Positions 59,869-64,000 of a stretch of 64,000 bases of DNA are shown here, piece after piece. Below the pieces are notes generated by a model. It did not search any database. It was not told the origin of the DNA and saw only the letters and a program-made list of their open reading frames with translations. Each line of letters starts with the position of its first letter. Positions within the stretch are counted from its first letter, which is position 1. The translations under genes and the position numbers were made by a program. Source of the DNA: Lumbricus terrestris (lineage: Eukaryota; Annelida; Clitellata; Crassiclitellata; Lumbricidae); assembly GCA_949752735.1 (NCBI GenBank), contig OX457042.1, forward strand, positions 19,759,583-19,823,582. Direction: 5' to 3'.

Positions 59869-62800
59869 ATGGAGTTTGGCTTGTCAGGTACTACCAGCAT
59901 ATCATGCTTAAACTTTATATAGCGCGTTCTTTAAAATAGAGTCAGGAGGTCGGTTACACGATTGGCGATGCCAGAGAAAGCTGCCGTTTGTGTGTTTCGC
60001 GACTTGGGTGTATGCGATTTTGTTTGATCTAGTCACATGTTAAGTGCCTGTGTACACAATAAAAGAAAGCGTTGTTCATGCTCCTATTACGCCCTTGCTT
60101 TATTTCATTTCTTTTACGACCCTATTGCAAAAATATAATAGTACAATGACGGATTTCGTGAAGGAAAAGGGTTGAGTAAAAAATAACTGGGTTTTTATAC
60201 CGCCTTTTAGTCAAAACGTGTCACGCAACGTATGTTTATCATCACTGTAGCAGTGGATAATGAATATGTGCAAAAGATTTTGTAGAGTGGTGTAGTGAAT
60301 GCTTATTATAGCACCTCATCGGCAAAGTCTGTGATTCACTGTTTGAAGCATTTATGTAGGGTCTATTTCAAGATATTGGCTATGAGGTGTTCCTAATCCA
60401 GCCCAGCAATGGAGAATATATGATGTAGACACCAGTGTCATGAAAAGGAAGACTTAAAAATGAGATCAAATTGGATCTCCGAAACCAGAATCCCAGAAGA
60501 CACTCAAATATTTACAGAAGCTCGATTTCCTAAGAAAAGTTTTATGGAAAGTGGTGCAACTCTATAAAGCTTGTCAGATTTAAATCAAGTACATGAGTTT
60601 TGTGTGCGTGTGTGTGTGAAAATAGATTTCGGGATCTGAGATTCATACATTCACTGTCAACTGCAATCTATGTGTAAACTATTGGCGCAAATTTAGATGA
60701 AAGCACACATTTATTTAGGAGAGTTCAAACATTTGTTTTATTGTCAGAACACTACATGTTATGGGGAAATTTGTCATAACCTTGAATAAAATTGTAGTAA
60801 ATTGTTACAAAAGGCGTAAACATGTTCTCTACTAAACTGCTGCAGTTGCTAAAGAAATGTCGATTCCTAACTTTGTCATTCGTTCATCGGATTTGCCTGT
60901 CATAGGTTTTGTCTCCTGGGCAAAAATTGCCGTGCAGGATTTAAAAATTTCATTTTGAAAATGCTCGGCAGCCAAAAAGGGAAACTTGACGCTTTAGGAT
61001 GTAGGCAATCAATTATCATGTCGTTTAAAACTGATGTCTGGTAACCAGTGTGGCCACAACACATATAAACATTAATAAACCACATAGCTGTCTCACTGTT
61101 TGCAAATATTGTATAGTCTGCTTTGACATTGAGCAGTTGATTTGAAATATGCACACATTAATTTTGCCACATATTTCCTGCTTTTCACTGGACATGAATA
61201 TGTGCTTTAATCTGTTACTCTTATGGTTATTTAGATCCTTATTGAATTCTTTTGTTTGCTTTTACAATCATATAGCCTTTCAACCAATCACACAACTGTG
61301 CCATAGGGCAGAGAGACATGTATACACTGTCTTTTGAGTGGGGAAGCAGGAGCATATGCAGAAGTGGGGGTGGAACATAGAGATGCAGAGATGGTTGAAT
61401 ACAAAGTGACACATGCAAAAGCAGATAGACTGATTTGGAAATGACAGACAATTTAGACTCTGCCTTGGTTTAGAATGCTTGAGTATATAATGATCATCAG
61501 TTTACCTTTGCTTATTCTCTTCTACCATAATTCAGTGTGTCATACAAAAATATTCTTCATCTTAACCTACCCTTACCTAATGCAGTGATGCTGATTCATG
61601 CGATACCTTAGCTTTCCATTAGTCACCATGCTTTCAACCTCAACTTTGTTACCATTTCATATGTTCCCATTTGAACTATGCTTTACTGTTCGAAACAATA
61701 GCTAACTTACCAACTACCTTACTTTGCTGTCACTTAGACCCAGTTGCATGTCATTTCTTGTTGTTGGGTCACCTCCAGTAATTGCTGTTCTTCTGTTTGG
61801 TATGATGGTGTAAAATGATTTTTCCTTTATTGCAATGGTATTCAAATATTTAATCTGTATGATGTTTATTGTCTGTGTCAGGTGGTGACATGGGATCAAC
61901 GGATGATTATGATCCAGATTATTCGGATCCGGACTCCAGCCTGAGTCCCATCGAACGGCTGGAGAAATGCATGGAGAATGATCATACCTTTAGCAGGTGA
62001 GTTCAAATGGTGTGTCAGGATGGGCTCGGGTTAGGCTATTACCATAAATAATTGAATATTTTATTTATTGTTCTTATAACAATGCCAAGGTCATTAAATC
62101 TGATTGTGAGACGAGACAATTGTTTGTGAACAACTCATCCAGGTTTGTTTACATGGATCGCCTTTGTAAGCGTCAACCAATCCATTGGGTTTTTAATTAA
62201 TCGCCTAAGCTCTACCTCTTGAGTGGGCTCCAGGTCTCTTGATGCCCAGTGACAGCCTTTAGCATTATTATTGTTTGTATTAATATTTCCACAAGGTATT
62301 ATTGTCATATTTTTTTCCAAGGTTGGTATGGATATATTAAATTAACTCTTCACAATATTTAAATCATGTGGAATGGTTAGATTTGTTCATGTTCAGGCAT
62401 GTCAGCAGTGGCATGCATGGCAATGAAACATTAAATTGTGATAGCAAAATGCTGCAAGAAATCATTATTATTATTGTTATTATCATTATTATTGTTGAAT
62501 TTGTTGTCCAAGGTACCGTAAGCATAATCCCTTGGAATCTAAGAAGCAATCTGAAGTTACTATTATTAAAAGCTATTATTAATTAATTATTCACATTTTA
62601 CAGTGCCGTTATAAAGTCCCAGCATCAATCTTTGTTGCTTCAAGTAAAAACTTTGCACAATTTAAAATTCATTAGAGAGTCTCGGCCTCATCTCGAATGA
62701 AGTTGTAAAATTTACTAATTCTTTCGTATTATTATTATTGTTGTTATGCAGCACCTAGTAAGAGTCTCTTGAAGTCTCTTCCCAGCCTGAGCAATTTTAT

Positions 62801-63004
62801 CGTTTGATACAGTTGAAAAGGCTTCATCTGTATTCAGATGAGATTGGTTATTATTCTCTGCATTCGAATGTGATGATGATTGATGTTTTGTTGACTGCAG
62901 ACAGGTGGCAGCTCGCAGTCTGCTCGAGACATTTCATCAGGTGGATGACTACAGCGATGCACAGCGAGTACTGAAGGCTCTGCTAGTATTAGCTAACGAT
63001 CCAG
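59869..63004 (+). CDS. PPP4R1: PPP4R1-like protein phosphatase 4 regulatory subunit, first three coding exons (partial)
   Basis: Exons are 59869-59887 (ATG, six codons), 61882-61996 and 62901-63004. All junctions are GT-AG with phases 1 and 2, and the last visible donor at 63005 leaves phase 1, so the gene continues outside the window. The readable N-terminus is acidic (DDYDPDYSDPDSS), then SPIERLEKCMENDHTFSRQ and VAARSLLETFHQV. This matches the start of vertebrate PPP4R1, where 'LxRLxKy' is followed by 'FNRQMVARSLLDTL', the first HEAT repeat. By family the protein is a HEAT-repeat scaffold that binds the PP4 catalytic subunit and directs it to substrates. Exon 1 is tiny, and its start is chosen because it is the first in-frame ATG that joins exon 2 in phase; an upstream ATG opens only a short uORF. 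Introns are about 2.0 and 0.9 kb. PPP4R4 is a less likely alternative. Confidence 0.75.
59888..61881 (+). other. First intron of the PPP4R1-like gene
   Basis: Bounded by the donor GTACTA at 59888 and the acceptor TCAG at 61881. No embedded gene or repeat recognised. Confidence 0.6.
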
Positions 63005-63117
63005 GTACTTAGTAGACTTTCATCATTTGTTTAGTACTGTGTGCTTATATTGTGTAGAAATTTTCGTGTTCAATGTGATGTAAGTACTGTTGAGGCGAAT
63101 TGTGTTTTGGAGTAGGT

Positions 63118-63610
63118 GCAGTTCTGAGGTGGGTACTTTTCTGAGGTGGGTACTTTTCTGAGGTGGGTACTTTTCTGAGGTAGGTACTTTTCTGAGGTAG
63201 GTACTTTTCTGAGGTTGGTACTTTTCTGAGGTAGGTACTTTTCTGAGGTGGATACTTTTCTTGAGGTAGATACTTTTCTGAGGTGGATACTTTTCCAAGG
63301 TGGCTATATTCTGAGGAAGATCTAGTTACTGTACACTGATGTTGATGTGAGTGATTTTCTGAGCTGGGTACTGTTTTAAGTTACTGCTATTTGAAAGTAG
63401 GTTCTGTTCCAAGGTAATCGGGTACTATAGCATAGGTGGGTACTCTTCATAGGTGAGTACTCTTCTCAAATAACAGCTAGTTGAAAGTGGATACCGTTCT
63501 GAGGTATGCAAGTACTGTGAGGTTGGTGGGTACTGCTGTGGATTCTATTCTGAGGAAGGTATGTGCATGGAGGTGGATACTCTTCTGAAGGAGGTGAGTA
63601 CTCTGACGCA
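63118..63610. repeat. 17-bp minisatellite in PPP4R1-like intron 3
   Basis: GAGGTGGGTACTTTTCT repeats about ten times at 63118-63300, then in diverged form (GGTGGGTACTCTTC) to about 63610. Confidence 0.85.
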
Positions 63611-63676
63611 AGTATTCTAAAACGTATACTATTCTGTTACTATCTTGGGTCCAGATTTTGATTATTCTCATTGAGT

Positions 63677-64000
63677 AGGGCCCCCAGAAATTTGCGATCT
63701 TGCGCCGCGCAACTTTCGCGCAATTTTTTTATAAACCCGCAAGTGCGCAAATTTTAGCAATGTCCGCGATTTTCGCGCAAATTTTAACAATGTCCGCGAT
63801 TTGCGCGCAAATTTTGGGCTTTCAATGGCTAAATCGTCATTGTGATGCGCGGCAAATTCAACATCGCAACGACAGCATTAGTCTACGTTGCGTTAGACAA
63901 CAACTGAAAAAATGGCGACCACGGAGTGGGACGATAGCATCGAAGTTATCGAGACTATCGAGGAATCTGTAGTTAAAGAAGATAATTCTGTAAATATTGC
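63677..64000 (+). other. Probable left end of a further insertion with an open ORF
   Basis: GGGCCCCCAGAAATTTGCG at 63678 opens a block with three TCCGCGATTT/GCGCGCAAATTTT units that looks like a transposon terminus. From 63913 an ATG opens a 29-codon frame (MATTEWDDSIEVIETIEESV...) that runs off the window. No family recognised; it could also be an exon of an unrelated gene. Confidence 0.35.

Overview
This is a repeat-rich metazoan genomic window. It has intron-rich genes with canonical GT-AG junctions, tRNA-derived SINEs, LINE fragments and abundant microsatellites, and the word TAGGCCTA recurs throughout. The word usage and gene set suggest a marine invertebrate, perhaps an echinoderm or another invertebrate deuterostome, but nothing here fixes the species. 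There are no prokaryotic operons, rRNA genes or CRISPR arrays.

Three cellular genes can be assembled by hand from exons whose phases all match. (1) An SLC17/sialin-like anion transporter lies on the + strand at 26844-36549, with 11 coding exons and 547 codons plus stop. (2) A TRIC (TMEM38) intracellular cation channel lies on the - strand at 45856-40143, with 5 exons and 316 codons plus stop, arranged tail-to-tail with the transporter. (3) The first three coding exons of a PPP4R1-like protein phosphatase 4 regulatory subunit lie on the + strand from 59869 and run off the window. Nothing indicates that the three work in one pathway.

The rest is mobile or simple DNA. From 1 to 26 kb there are long microsatellites; several DNA transposons or MITEs with hAT-type ends and 8-bp target duplications; a decayed mariner-like copy; a 2.1-kb element with repeated GTTACGTCAGTGAC motifs; a 5'-truncated L2/CR1-like LINE; copies of one tRNA-SINE family; and a Helitron-like element with an internal tandem array. 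From 26 to 46 kb the transporter and TRIC introns hold further SINE, mariner, RTE-like, Helitron-like and MITE insertions. From 46 to 50 kb there is a DNA transposon with long inverted ends and a frameshifted gene. From 52.4 to 57.8 kb there is a young LTR retrotransposon with near-identical LTRs. Its U3 carries a tandem array of E2F-like and NRF1-like sites, and it has a single ORF with gag and protease but lacks the reverse transcriptase core and RNase H. The last 6 kb hold the PPP4R1-like promoter and exons.

The most noteworthy observations are the LTR element's cell-cycle-type U3 array plus deletion-derivative ORF, three Helitron-like elements of two sub-types, the unclassified transposon at 46.7-49.0 kb, the TTACGTCA-studded element at 7.8-9.9 kb, and two repeat events that touch splice sites of the transporter gene. 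All calls were made by eye; no alignment or database search was run.
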